A stretch of 46,548 bases of DNA from NCBI GenBank assembly GCA_902776685.1, contig CACYRB010000008.1:1-46548 (forward strand), written 5' to 3'. The translations under genes were made by a program, and so were the position numbers. The notes beneath the pieces were generated by a model, which worked only from the letters and a program-made list of their open reading frames with translations, did no database searches and had not been told where the DNA came from. Shown here in pieces: positions 25,410-32,508 of this stretch. Each line of letters starts with the position of its first letter. Positions within the stretch are counted from its first letter, which is position 1. This DNA comes from an uncultured Prevotellaceae bacterium (GTDB taxonomy: Bacteria > Bacteroidota > Bacteroidia > Bacteroidales > Bacteroidaceae).

Positions 25410-25645
25410 TATCTTTGTAGGCGAAAGGGAATAACCTTTTCCTGATTTTTTTGACACAGAAGCGATATACCTGACATTGCACCGCACATAAGAACAAGAA
25501 CAGACACCTAAAAGCAGGCCATTGACAGATTAAGGCTTTCTCCGGAACTAGTTCACGGCGACGTTGGGAATAGCCAGTTTCACGCTTCCTGAAATAATAA
25601 AACGATTAGAGCCGAGAAGGAACTGGAGAGGCATCTTTACTGCGT
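25410..25645 (+). promoter_or_regulatory. -7 box and long leader of the PCMD-domain gene
   Basis: TATCTTTG at 25410-25417 predicts a start near 25423, leaving about 220 bases of leader. Of the gap 25301-25645, only this box is recognisable. The segment 25548-25640 read on the minus strand gives a short peptide end (LGSNRFIISGSVKLAIPN) that I cannot tie to any family. Confidence 0.5.
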
Positions 25646-27505
25646 ATGAAAACACGTATCTTATGGAGTAGCATGTTGCTGCTAAGCATGGCAGCAACTG
25701 CCATGACCGGCATGGCACAGGAAGTTCCCAACGGCAGCTTTGCCGGATGGGAGAATCGGGACATACCGGCGGCATTGGGAGGCGGAGCCTATTCGAGACC
25801 CACCGGCGGATGGGACTGCCTGAACTCGCTGGCACCCGGCTCGTGCACTCAGGTCGAGGGTCGCACCGCAGGCTCCACCGCTGCCCTGCTTACATCGAAA
25901 GAAATCACGGTGCCAATGGATGACGACAACGTATCACTCTACACGTCGTGTATGATGCTGGGCGATTTCCTGACCGCCTTCACCGAAGGCGAACCGTCCT
26001 ATGGCATCCCGTTCACGAGCAAGCCCACGAAGCTTACATTCTGGTACAAGTACCTGCCCAAGAGCGGCGACAAGGGCCGTGTGATGCTACGACTATGGCG
26101 TGGCACATTCAAAAACAATGAAATCTCATGGACTGGCAAACTGGAGTTTACGCAGACCATGGGCGAATGGACAAAAGGCGAAATAGACATGACGCAGGCG
26201 GACGACCACGGCACATTGCTCAGCTGGTTTACGCCAGAAAGCCTGTTTATTGAAGCCACGTCCAGTCTCACTGGTATAAGTACGGCCACCAGCGACAAAG
26301 ACTACGGACAAGCGCAGGAGGGCTCGCAACTCTACATCACCGACATGACATTTGAATATGGAACAGAGGAACATGCCTATACCGTTTGCGGAAGTTCTGA
26401 AATATTCGGCCCGGGTCCGAAAGGATATGGCTGGGACACAACCGACACAGGCAACGATATGACACCCGCCGGTGACAACATCTATCAACTTGTGAAGAAC
26501 AATGTGGCTCTTCAGGCCGGTGTCACCTATGAGTACAAGGTGGTGCAGGATCACAGTTGGAATGTCAACTGGGGCATTGGCGGGCAGAATGGTGCCAACT
26601 TCACACTTACCGTGCCGACCGACGGCGACTACAATGTGACATTCACCTTTAATCTAAACGAGGGCACTTGTTCGGCCAATGCTGTCAGCACATCGGGCAC
26701 AGATCCCGTGACGCAGATTCCCAACGGCAGCTTTGTCGGATGGGAGAATCGGGACATACCGGCGGCATTGGGAGGCGGAGCCTATTCGAGACCCACCGGC
26801 GGATGGGATTGCCTGAACTCGCTGGCACCCGGCTCGTGCACTCAGGTTGAGGGCCGCACCGCAGGCTCCACCGCCGCCCTGCTTACATCGAAAGAAATCA
26901 CGGTGCCAATGGATGGTGGCAAAGAGACTTTCTACACGTCGTGTATGATGCTGGGCGATTTCCTGACCGTCTTCACCGAAGGCGAGCCCTCGTGGGGCAT
27001 CCCCTTCACCAGTACGCCAAAGAAATTCGTCTTCTGGTACAAATACCTGCCTGTGAGCGGTGACAAGGGTCGCATCTACCTGCGACTGTGGCAGGGCGAC
27101 TTCCACAACCCCGTCGCCAGATGGAGGAAGAAAGTGACGCTGACTGAGACCGTAAGCGACTGGACCAAAGTGGAAGTAGACCTCACGGCAGCCGACGAGA
27201 ATGGCGAGATGCTGAACTTCATGCCTACAATGCTTCTCGTAGAAGTCACCTCGACCATTTCCGGCATCAGCAACGACACCCCAGACGACGAGATGAGTAC
27301 CGTGACACGGGAGGGCTCGCAACTCTACATCACCGAGATGCAATTCTCCGACGAGCCCGTCGGCATCGGGTGCATCGCCAGCGACCCGGATACTGCCATC
27401 GGCGAAAAGTATGACCTCACGGGAAGAAAACTCTCAGCACCCGCAAAGGGCATCTATATCATACGCTCCGGCAGCGGCCAGATGAAAAAGGTACTTCTTA
27501 AATGA
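25646..27505 (+). CDS. secreted PCMD-X25-PCMD surface protein with type IX-like tail
   Basis: A 619-residue protein. The signal peptide ends near MTGMAQ (residue 25). Two copies of a PCMD-like domain (a putative carbohydrate-metabolism domain of Bacteroidales surface proteins) lie at about 28-250 and 359-575; each opens PNGSF-GWENRDIPAALGGG. Between them, about 250-348, is a domain like the X25 starch-binding modules of SusE/SusF and pullulanases (YGWDTTDTGNDMTPAGDNIYQL). The last 35 residues (KYDLTGRKLSAPAKGIYIIR and a basic end) look like a type IX sorting or Por-type tail. It is probably a glycan-binding protein at the cell surface. The duplicated domains share a nearly identical DNA block, described separately. 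Domain names are from memory of family patterns. Confidence 0.8.
   Translation: MKTRILWSSMLLLSMAATAMTGMAQEVPNGSFAGWENRDIPAALGGGAYSRPTGGWDCLNSLAPGSCTQVEGRTAGSTAALLTSKEITVPMDDDNVSLYTSCMMLGDFLTAFTEGEPSYGIPFTSKPTKLTFWYKYLPKSGDKGRVMLRLWRGTFKNNEISWTGKLEFTQTMGEWTKGEIDMTQADDHGTLLSWFTPESLFIEATSSLTGISTATSDKDYGQAQEGSQLYITDMTFEYGTEEHAYTVCGSSEIFGPGPKGYGWDTTDTGNDMTPAGDNIYQLVKNNVALQAGVTYEYKVVQDHSWNVNWGIGGQNGANFTLTVPTDGDYNVTFTFNLNEGTCSANAVSTSGTDPVTQIPNGSFVGWENRDIPAALGGGAYSRPTGGWDCLNSLAPGSCTQVEGRTAGSTAALLTSKEITVPMDGGKETFYTSCMMLGDFLTVFTEGEPSWGIPFTSTPKKFVFWYKYLPVSGDKGRIYLRLWQGDFHNPVARWRKKVTLTETVSDWTKVEVDLTAADENGEMLNFMPTMLLVEVTSTISGISNDTPDDEMSTVTREGSQLYITEMQFSDEPVGIGCIASDPDTAIGEKYDLTGRKLSAPAKGIYIIRSGSGQMKKVLLK
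25725..25922 (+). repeat. near-identical intragenic repeat, copy 1
   Basis: This 198-bp block recurs in frame 993 bases downstream at 26718-26915 with only about five differences, of which one changes an amino acid (Ala to Val). Beyond the block the two domain copies diverge strongly, apart from a second short identical run (copy 1 near 25938-25975). Confidence 0.9.
26718..26915 (+). repeat. near-identical intragenic repeat, copy 2
   Basis: Second copy of the block at 25725-25922, offset 993 bases (331 codons), so a deletion between the two would stay in frame and remove one PCMD domain together with the X25 domain. Confidence 0.9.
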
Positions 27506-27591
27506 TATTTCAGACGTCCACATTCGCGCCATTCGCATAATTCGTGGACAAGAAATTACAAGAACCTCATGGTAAGATTATTCATCAACAG

Positions 27592-27621
27592 AAAATCACG
27601 GACTTTATAGCCCGTGATTTT
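27592..27621. terminator. terminator between PCMD gene and HU-like gene
   Basis: AAAATCACGG at 27592-27601 pairs with CCGTGATTTT at 27612-27621 around a 10-base loop, and further T residues follow. A Rho-independent terminator between convergent genes. Confidence 0.75.
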
Positions 27622-27649
27622 TTCGTGAAATTCGTGGTGAAGAAAAAAG

Positions 27650-28075
27650 TCACTCCCCGCGGTCATACTCCGGCAGCCAGTCGAGTTTGACTCCGGCGCA
27701 GAGGTCGCGTGTGATGGTGTGGTCCTGGTTGCGGCGGCCCGACGGCACAAAGCGGCAGAGCACCCGCCGGATGTTGCTCGCGATGGAGAAGTCCTGCGGA
27801 CGATCCACCACGTCGCTCTCCACCGTCAGGTGGAAAAAGCCGAAGCCGTCGAGGTACACCGTCTTCCCCGCCTGCAGCTCTTCCTTCATCGTCGGCACCA
27901 GCTCGGTCAGCACCGCATAGATGTCGCTCACCTTCAGCGTGCAGTTCTCCTGCATCCGCTCGGCCAACTCGCGAAGATGCACCTCTTCGCCCTTCTGCAC
28001 ACGCGCACGCCACTTGCCGTGCTGCACATCACTCTTCGGATTCTTCATCCGTTCCAATCTCAATTTCAATGACAT
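27650..28075 (-). CDS. HU-like DNA-binding protein (Bacteroidales type)
   Basis: A 141-residue protein. After a start with MSLKLRLERMKNPKSD, the HU/IHF-like fold is visible: helices VHLRELAERMQENCTLKVSDIYAVLTELVPTMKEEL (about 34-70) and the strand pair GKTVYLDGFGFFHLTVES, which carries the usual L-x-G-F-G-x-F turn. The arm region (about 95-120) is FSIASNIRRVLCRFVPSGRRN, and the C-terminus is acidic. It belongs to the larger HU-like proteins of Bacteroidales, some of which lie near cell-surface or mobile loci. It acts on the nucleoid. The gene is preceded by an unusual leader made of four 22-bp palindromic words. Length is about 1.5 times that of E. coli HU. Confidence 0.8.
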   Translation of the reverse strand: MSLKLRLERMKNPKSDVQHGKWRARVQKGEEVHLRELAERMQENCTLKVSDIYAVLTELVPTMKEELQAGKTVYLDGFGFFHLTVESDVVDRPQDFSIASNIRRVLCRFVPSGRRNQDHTITRDLCAGVKLDWLPEYDRGE

Positions 28076-28130
28076 GTGTTTTTCCTTTCTTTTAAATTAT
28101 TAATGTTATCTGAAATCACTTTTCCAGCTT

Positions 28131-28218
28131 GCTATATGGGCCGTATAACATAGCTAAATGGGCCATATAAGTCAGTTATATGGGCCATATAACTTTGCAA
28201 TATGGCCCGTTTTACTTC
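28131..28218. repeat. 22-bp-period palindrome array C in the HU-like leader
   Basis: Four units of exactly 22 bp (28131, 28153, 28175 and 28197). The third is a perfect 19-bp odd palindrome GTTATATGGGCCATATAAC; the others are close variants with cores TATGGGCCGTATA, AATGGGCCATATA and TATGGCCCGTTTT. The GGCC centres are 22 bases apart. By the promoter at 28221-28252 nearly the whole array is transcribed as the first 80 bases of the HU-like mRNA, where each unit could form a hairpin. Junctions (ACTTTGCAA) match those of array D. Confidence 0.85.
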
Positions 28219-28220
28219 TG

Positions 28221-28260
28221 CAAAGATACTAAATTTGGCAGCGGAATGCAAATATTCCGC
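28221..28260 (-). promoter_or_regulatory. promoter of the HU-like gene with overlapping operator-like dyad
   Basis: On the minus strand: TTTG at 28252-28249, 20 bases, then TATCTTTG at 28228-28221; the start is near 28214. A perfect inverted repeat, GCGGAAT-GCAAAT-ATTCCGC (28241-28260), covers the -33 element and could be a repressor site. Confidence 0.7.
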
Positions 28261-28344
28261 CCTAAAAAATGCAAAAAAAAGATTTTTTTTAATTGATAGT
28301 CCGGTCTCCACTCCCTTACCCTGCGGTAGTAATTTCCCCAAATC

Positions 28345-28851
28345 TTAAAGCGATTCTATCTCCTCTTTCAAAAGACCCGTTATTTCTGCTATTTCTTCTA
28401 CGGCATAACCTTTTGCCTTCATGCGACGGGCTGATCCAACAGCTTGTTTATAAGCAGCGTTATCTATTTCTGTGTACGGGTCTTCGCCCTTCTGCCACTG
28501 CTCCCAGTTGATTTCTGCAAGATAACGCTGCACTTGCTCACGCAATTGCGGAATATCATTCGTGGCCGTCTGCCACAAGTCTATATCGGAAACCTGTGCA
28601 TAACCATGAACTAAGACATTTCGCATACTGACGATTTGCCGCCAAGGAAGCTCTTTGTGGGTTTCACGGAAATGTCGCGTCAGCATATTGGCGGCCTCAC
28701 CAATAACCTCAATGTTCTTCATTACGGAATAATATACTCGTATGTCGCCGACAAATTCGTCGTAAGTGAGCCCACCGACTATTTCTTCCACGTTTTGGGC
28801 ATACTTCAACATATCTTCCAGTCGACCGAAGTCTCTGCTATGCTCTCTCAT
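28345..28851 (-). CDS. hepT: HepT-type HEPN toxin with C-terminal extension
   Basis: A 168-residue protein. The HEPN (DUF86) domain spans about residues 1-115, with the RNase motif R-x4-H-x-Y as RNVLVHGY near residue 78 and IEVIGEAANML upstream. HepT is a ribonuclease toxin silenced when its partner MntA adenylylates the motif tyrosine (established for the Shewanella pair). The last 50 residues (YKQAVGSARRMKAKGYAVEEIAEITGLLKEEIESL region) are not part of standard HepT and resemble the helical tails of Rpn/PD-(D/E)XK transposase-like proteins. It overlaps the mntA frame by 14 bases, antitoxin first. Anti-phage or plasmid-stability roles are inferred from the family. Confidence 0.87.
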   Translation of the reverse strand: MREHSRDFGRLEDMLKYAQNVEEIVGGLTYDEFVGDIRVYYSVMKNIEVIGEAANMLTRHFRETHKELPWRQIVSMRNVLVHGYAQVSDIDLWQTATNDIPQLREQVQRYLAEINWEQWQKGEDPYTEIDNAAYKQAVGSARRMKAKGYAVEEIAEITGLLKEEIESL

Positions 28852-29146
28852 ATATAAGCTTCCTGTCTCGGTTTACACTTTCTACAGCCCATGGGCGCAA
28901 ATTTCCATCCTCCACCAAATCGACCTCACAATTCAGCAAGTCTTCAAGATCGACTTTCATTCCTGCTATCTTCAACAAGCCGATAGGTTGTCGGCGATCA
29001 TACTGTACAAGAATGTCCACATCGCTCCAAGGCCTGTTTTCCCCACGAGAATACGACCCGAAAAGCCATGCTTTTAAGACTGGCTGCGTCTTAAAATAAT
29101 CTGCTATGGTCTTTTGCATTGCCTGAGTGCTCATAATCGTATGCAT
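28838..29146 (-). CDS. mntA: MntA-type minimal nucleotidyltransferase antitoxin
   Basis: A 102-residue protein of the MNT family. The catalytic signature G-S-x10-D-x-D is complete in GSYSRGENRPWSDVDILV (about residues 30-47), and the third acidic residue may lie in LNCEVDLVE. It is the expected antitoxin of the overlapping hepT and neutralises it by AMPylation (family knowledge). Two starts are possible: the ATG at 29146, or the ATG at 29134, which gives MSTQAMQKTIADYF. A -7 box ends about 17 bases before the first, and both are compatible with it. Confidence 0.87.
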   Translation of the reverse strand: MHTIMSTQAMQKTIADYFKTQPVLKAWLFGSYSRGENRPWSDVDILVQYDRRQPIGLLKIAGMKVDLEDLLNCEVDLVEDGNLRPWAVESVNRDRKLIYERA

Positions 29147-29162
29147 TTAGCGTTCTACGACG

Positions 29163-29170
29163 CAAAGATA
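29163..29170 (-). promoter_or_regulatory. -7 promoter box of the mntA-hepT operon
   Basis: On the minus strand TATCTTTG, 16 bases upstream of the first ATG. The expected transcript start is near 29157, giving a very short leader. It is back to back with the promoter of the GHL10 gene. Confidence 0.6.
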
Positions 29171-29210
29171 ACGAATTTCGTGAAAAAGCGCAAGCATTTA
29201 CGGGAAAAAC

Positions 29211-29241
29211 TTTGGAATATGAATAATTCTTCTTATTTTTG
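29211..29241 (+). promoter_or_regulatory. promoter of the GHL10 glycoside hydrolase gene
   Basis: TTTG at 29211-29214, 19 bases, TATTTTTG at 29234-29241. The start is near 29247, seven bases before the ATG at 29254, so the mRNA has almost no leader. Confidence 0.75.
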
Positions 29242-29253
29242 CATTCTGAAGCA

Positions 29254-30987
29254 ATGGTAACAAACAAAAGAATAATCCTTTTTCTGCTTGCCATGACGGC
29301 TGTGACGAGCGCGTGGGCACAAGTGTTCGACACCAGCAGCAGCGAGCAGCAACCACCGAAATATGAAGTACGCGCCGTGTGGCTCACCACCATCGGCGGC
29401 ATCGACTGGCCACGCACCAAAGCCACCAGTCCACAGATGGCCGAGCTGCAACGGCAGGAGCTCTGCCGCGTGCTCGACCGCCTGCAGCAGGGCGGCATCA
29501 ACACCGTGCTCCTGCAGACGCGCGTGCGGGCCACGACCATCTATCCCTCGCGCCTGGAGCCCTGGGATGCCTGTCTCACGGGAACAGCCTCGCGCTCGCC
29601 AGGCTACGACCCGCTGCAGTTTGCCATCGACGAGTGTCATCGCCGCGGCATGGAGCTCCACGCATGGCTCGTCACCATGCCCATCGGCAAGTGGAACGGT
29701 GCCGGCTGCCGTGCAGTCCGCCAGAGCCACCCCGCCATTGTGAAGAAGATCGGGCAAGACGGTTTCCTCAACCCCGAGAAGCCGCAGACTGCCGACTACA
29801 TGGCCGACCTTTGCGAGGAAATCACGCGCCGCTACGATGTCGACGGCATACACCTCGACTACATACGCTACCCCGACGAGTGGCGCATCACCATACCCCG
29901 ACAGCAGGGGCGCGAAAACATCACCCGCATCGTGCGCACCGTCTACAGTAGGGTGAAAAGCCTGAAGCCCTGGGTGAAAGTGAGCAGTTCGCCCGTTGGG
30001 AAGTATAAAGACCTGACGCGCCACTCCTCGCGTGGCTGGAACGCATACGACAAGGTGTGCCAGGACGCACAAGGCTGGCTGCGCGAAGGCATCATGGACG
30101 CACTCTTCCCCATGATGTATTTCCGCGGCGACCAGTTCTATCCCTTCGCCGTAGACTGGGCCGAGAACACCTACGGGCGCATCGTCGTGCCCGGACTCGG
30201 CATCTACTTCCTCGACGAGGCGCGATGGCCCCTTACCGACATCACACGCGAGCTGCACTTCCTGCGACAGCTCGGACTGGGCCACTGCTACTACCGCAGC
30301 CAGTTCTACACCAACAACACCAAAGGCCTCTACACCTACGTCACACGCGAAATCGACCGCTACCCTGCCCTCGTGCCGCCCATGACATGGCAGAGCCAGA
30401 CTCCGCCCCGACAGCCCGAGAACCTGACCGTCAGTCCGCAGAGCGACGGCAGCGTCAGCCTCTCGTGGACACACGCCGGCAGTCCCTCTGACATCAGCTT
30501 TAATATCTATGCCTCAACAGAATATCCCGTCGACATCACCGACGCGCGCAACCTCATCGCCACACGTCGCCAAAAAACCTCACTCGTCATCCCGACGAGA
30601 AACAGCGCAGGCCTCTACTACGCCGTCACCGCCACCGATCGCTACGGACTCGAGAGCCGCCCCCTGAACTTCCCCAGCCAGCAGCCTACCCTCTCAGGGT
30701 GGGGAGAAGAGTGGCTGGCCGAATCTTCTGCGGCTCCCCTCCTTATGATGGCATCGGGAGAGACCCTGCAACTGCCCAGCCACATCACAAACACTGTCGA
30801 CTGCGACTACATCGTCGTGGAAACCCTGCAAGGCACCATCATCCACTCGCAGCGCATGCCACGATCAAGGGGCGACAGAGCAACCATTATCGACATCTCC
30901 CGCGTGCCCGAAGGCTTCTATTGCCTCCGCACCATCGGCAAGAAAAATCGTCAGCACCGCCTCGGATTCGTCATGGTGAAGCGGTAA
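29254..30987 (+). CDS. GHL10/DUF187-type family 10 glycoside hydrolase-like protein
   Basis: A 577-residue secreted protein. The signal peptide MVTNKRIILFLLAMTAVTSAWA is followed by EVRAVWLTTIGGIDWP, the standard opening of the YngK/GHL10 family. The TIM barrel runs to about residue 370, with INTVLLQTRVRATTIYPS, HLDYIRYPDEW, MMYFRGD and VPGLGIYFLDEA. The acidic pair in VDGIHLDYIRYP (near residue 205) is the probable active site. A fibronectin type III-like domain (about 390-475) follows, then a C-terminal beta domain ending in GFYCLRTIGKKNRQHRLGF, like a sorting tail. Members act on cell-wall or glycan polymers; the substrate is not known here. The ATG at 29254 is used because an upstream TTG at 29239 lies inside the promoter. 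Confidence 0.88.
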   Translation: MVTNKRIILFLLAMTAVTSAWAQVFDTSSSEQQPPKYEVRAVWLTTIGGIDWPRTKATSPQMAELQRQELCRVLDRLQQGGINTVLLQTRVRATTIYPSRLEPWDACLTGTASRSPGYDPLQFAIDECHRRGMELHAWLVTMPIGKWNGAGCRAVRQSHPAIVKKIGQDGFLNPEKPQTADYMADLCEEITRRYDVDGIHLDYIRYPDEWRITIPRQQGRENITRIVRTVYSRVKSLKPWVKVSSSPVGKYKDLTRHSSRGWNAYDKVCQDAQGWLREGIMDALFPMMYFRGDQFYPFAVDWAENTYGRIVVPGLGIYFLDEARWPLTDITRELHFLRQLGLGHCYYRSQFYTNNTKGLYTYVTREIDRYPALVPPMTWQSQTPPRQPENLTVSPQSDGSVSLSWTHAGSPSDISFNIYASTEYPVDITDARNLIATRRQKTSLVIPTRNSAGLYYAVTATDRYGLESRPLNFPSQQPTLSGWGEEWLAESSAAPLLMMASGETLQLPSHITNTVDCDYIVVETLQGTIIHSQRMPRSRGDRATIIDISRVPEGFYCLRTIGKKNRQHRLGFVMVKR

Positions 30988-31035
30988 AGAAGGTGAAATA
31001 AAAGTGAGAATATATTAAAAAACGGCCTGCACCTA

Positions 31036-31065
31036 TTGCCGTTTCAAGAAGAAACACTATTTTTG
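31036..31065 (+). promoter_or_regulatory. promoter of the small envelope protein gene
   Basis: TTG at 31036-31038, 19 bases, TATTTTTG at 31058-31065, nine bases before the ATG at 31075. The transcript is predicted to be nearly leaderless, like those for the genes at 18561 and 29254. Confidence 0.65.
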
Positions 31066-31074
31066 CAGACAGTT

Positions 31075-31776
31075 ATGAAACGACTGCTTGTCATCATATT
31101 CACCGTGGCTGCAAGCCTCGCAGGCTTCGCACAGTCCGACTCGACCGCAACCACTCCACCAGCGGAGGAAAGCCTTATAAATGCTGGAGGTTGCATCCCC
31201 ACTCCCTTGGGGAGGGGTTGGGGGTGGGCTGCACTTCCCTGGCTGCACCAAGGCCTCAACGTCAAGCTCGACCTGTCGGCCTTCGCCACGTTCGGCAAGC
31301 ACGCCCGCCACGGCGGAGGATTCGGACAGTCGCTCTCGGCCACATGGCTGCAACCCGTCAACGACAAGCTGTGGGTGGCTGCCGGCGGTCGCGTCAACAA
31401 CATCATCTACGGCGGCGACTCCTATCGCGACGGCAGCCTCTACGTCATGGCAGGCTACCGCTTCAACGAGCGGTGGTCGGCCTACGTCTATGCCGAGAAA
31501 AACATCACCAACAATCACGGTCCCCGCTTCCGCTACGACGGCTACGGCTTCTATGGTCCGGACATACTGATGTACCACTTCGGCGCCCCTCCCTTTGGAG
31601 GGGTCGGGGGAGGCTACTACGACATGATGCCCGCCGACCGCATCGGTGCCGCCGTGCGCTACAACTTCTCGCCCACCTTCAGCATGGAAGTATCTGTCGA
31701 AGGCGTCTGGCCCAAGTACGACCGCATCGTCACCCACCCCTACCAATACAACTACCCCATCCGCGAAAACTACTGA
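31075..31776 (+). CDS. small outer-membrane beta-barrel protein carrying in-frame palindromic insertions
   Basis: A 233-residue protein with signal peptide MKRLLVIIFTVAASLAGFAQ. The mature part shows amphipathic strands (LNVKLDLSAFATFGKHA, KLWVAAGGRVNNIIYGG, SLYVMAGYRFNERWSAYVYAEK, RIGAAVRYNFSPTFSMEVSVEGV), so it is probably an outer-membrane barrel. Two segments look foreign: residues about 41-52 (CIPTPLGRGWGW) and 171-181 (GAPPFGGVGGG). Each is encoded by a C-rich/G-rich palindromic element of REP type, in frame and without a stop. The rest of the protein would be continuous without them. No function is recognised. Compare the barrel at 21876-22391, which has no such insertions. Confidence 0.72.
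   Translation: MKRLLVIIFTVAASLAGFAQSDSTATTPPAEESLINAGGCIPTPLGRGWGWAALPWLHQGLNVKLDLSAFATFGKHARHGGGFGQSLSATWLQPVNDKLWVAAGGRVNNIIYGGDSYRDGSLYVMAGYRFNERWSAYVYAEKNITNNHGPRFRYDGYGFYGPDILMYHFGAPPFGGVGGGYYDMMPADRIGAAVRYNFSPTFSMEVSVEGVWPKYDRIVTHPYQYNYPIRENY
31197..31228. repeat. REP-like palindromic element inside a coding region, copy 1
   Basis: C-rich block CCCCACTCCC, spacer TTG, then G-rich GGGAGGGGTTGGGGGTGGG. The stem is CTCCC/GGGAG with outer C/G pairs. It is translated in frame as part of the envelope protein at 31075-31776. Confidence 0.65.
31585..31614. repeat. REP-like palindromic element inside a coding region, copy 2
   Basis: GCCCCTCCC, spacer TTT, then GGAGGGGTCGGGGGAGG. Same design as copy 1 and the element at 14660-14684. 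Also translated in frame. Confidence 0.65.
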
Positions 31777-31834
31777 AAAAACAACAGCAAATCCTTGGAA
31801 AAACCAGTTAATTGTATTATCTTCGCATCCGAAA

Positions 31835-31852
31835 GTAATACAATGTAATACA
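31835..31852 (+). promoter_or_regulatory. direct-repeat operator candidate before the toxin-antitoxin pair
   Basis: GTAATACA occurs at 31835-31842 and 31845-31852, one helical turn apart, and a related GTAC follows (TAATAGTAC). It is 15 bases before the antitoxin ATG, where ribbon-helix-helix antitoxins usually bind to repress their own operon. A weak -7 like TATCTTCG lies just upstream. Confidence 0.45.
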
Positions 31853-31866
31853 TAATAGTACAAATC

Positions 31867-32124
31867 ATGGCAACCACAATTACCCGAAAACCTGTATCGT
31901 TTCGTCTAAGAACCGACCTTCTGGAAGGTCTCAAGCGCAATGCAGCCCGAGAAAACAGAACGCTTAACAACTACGTTGAAAGCATCCTGCTCGATATCGT
32001 CTATCACGAACCCAACGAAACAACCAAAGCCGCCATCAAAGAGGCAATGTCGGGCCACAACCGAAACAAAGTGTACACGGATGTAGATGAAATGATGAAT
32101 GATATTCTCAACGAAGACGAATGA
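31867..32124 (+). CDS. RelB/DinJ-like ribbon-helix-helix antitoxin
   Basis: An 85-residue protein. The N-terminal strand and two helices (KPVSFRLRTDLLEGLKRNAARENRTLNNYVESILLDIVY) form a typical ribbon-helix-helix DNA-binding domain. The C-terminal half is acidic (VYTDVDEMMNDILNEDE) and is likely the toxin-binding arm. The stop overlaps the toxin start by four bases (ATGA), the usual antitoxin-first arrangement. It is expected to repress its own promoter together with the toxin. Confidence 0.85.
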   Translation: MATTITRKPVSFRLRTDLLEGLKRNAARENRTLNNYVESILLDIVYHEPNETTKAAIKEAMSGHNRNKVYTDVDEMMNDILNEDE

Positions 32125-32396
32125 AAGCACTACAACCTACCACTCAATATCGGAAGGACCTCAAAAGGTATAGGAACAAGCCTAAACAACTTGCAGCATT
32201 AAATAACATACTGCAAATGTTGAAAGACGAAATGCCCATACCACCGAAGTATAAACCTCATATACTTCATGGCGACTACAAAGGTTGCATGGAATGTCAC
32301 ATTGAGGGAGATTTCCTCCTCATCTGGGTTGACGAACAAAACGACATCATTGAACTCGTCCGCCTCGGTTCCCACTCAGAACTCTTCGGGAAATAA
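32121..32396 (+). CDS. YafQ-family mRNA interferase toxin
   Basis: A 91-residue protein of the RelE/ParE superfamily. The opening FKKDLKR-type stretch is QYRKDLKRYRNKPKQLAAL. The family core KPHILHGDYKGCMECHIEGDFLLIW contains the L-x-G-x-(Y/W)-x-G-x-x-E-x-H-I motif of YafQ. The ending LVRLGSHSELFGK keeps the catalytic His (GSHSELF). Such toxins cleave mRNA on the ribosome. All recognisable family residues are present, so it is probably active. It is followed by a terminator. Confidence 0.9.
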   Translation: MKALQPTTQYRKDLKRYRNKPKQLAALNNILQMLKDEMPIPPKYKPHILHGDYKGCMECHIEGDFLLIWVDEQNDIIELVRLGSHSELFGK

Positions 32397-32453
32397 AATC
32401 CACAACACACCCTTCCAAACTCGCCAACAATATTTTGTTCAAAAAATAAATAC

Positions 32454-32488
32454 AAAACAGGAGAGAAAGCAAATTTCCCTCCTGTTTT
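32454..32488. terminator. bidirectional terminator after the toxin gene
   Basis: AAAACAGGAG (32454-32463) pairs with CTCCTGTTTT (32479-32488), followed by TCTTTT on the plus side and preceded by A residues that serve the minus side. It ends both the toxin transcript and the minus-strand surface protein transcript. Confidence 0.75.
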
Positions 32489-32508
32489 TCTTTTATAATC
32501 ATCAGCCA

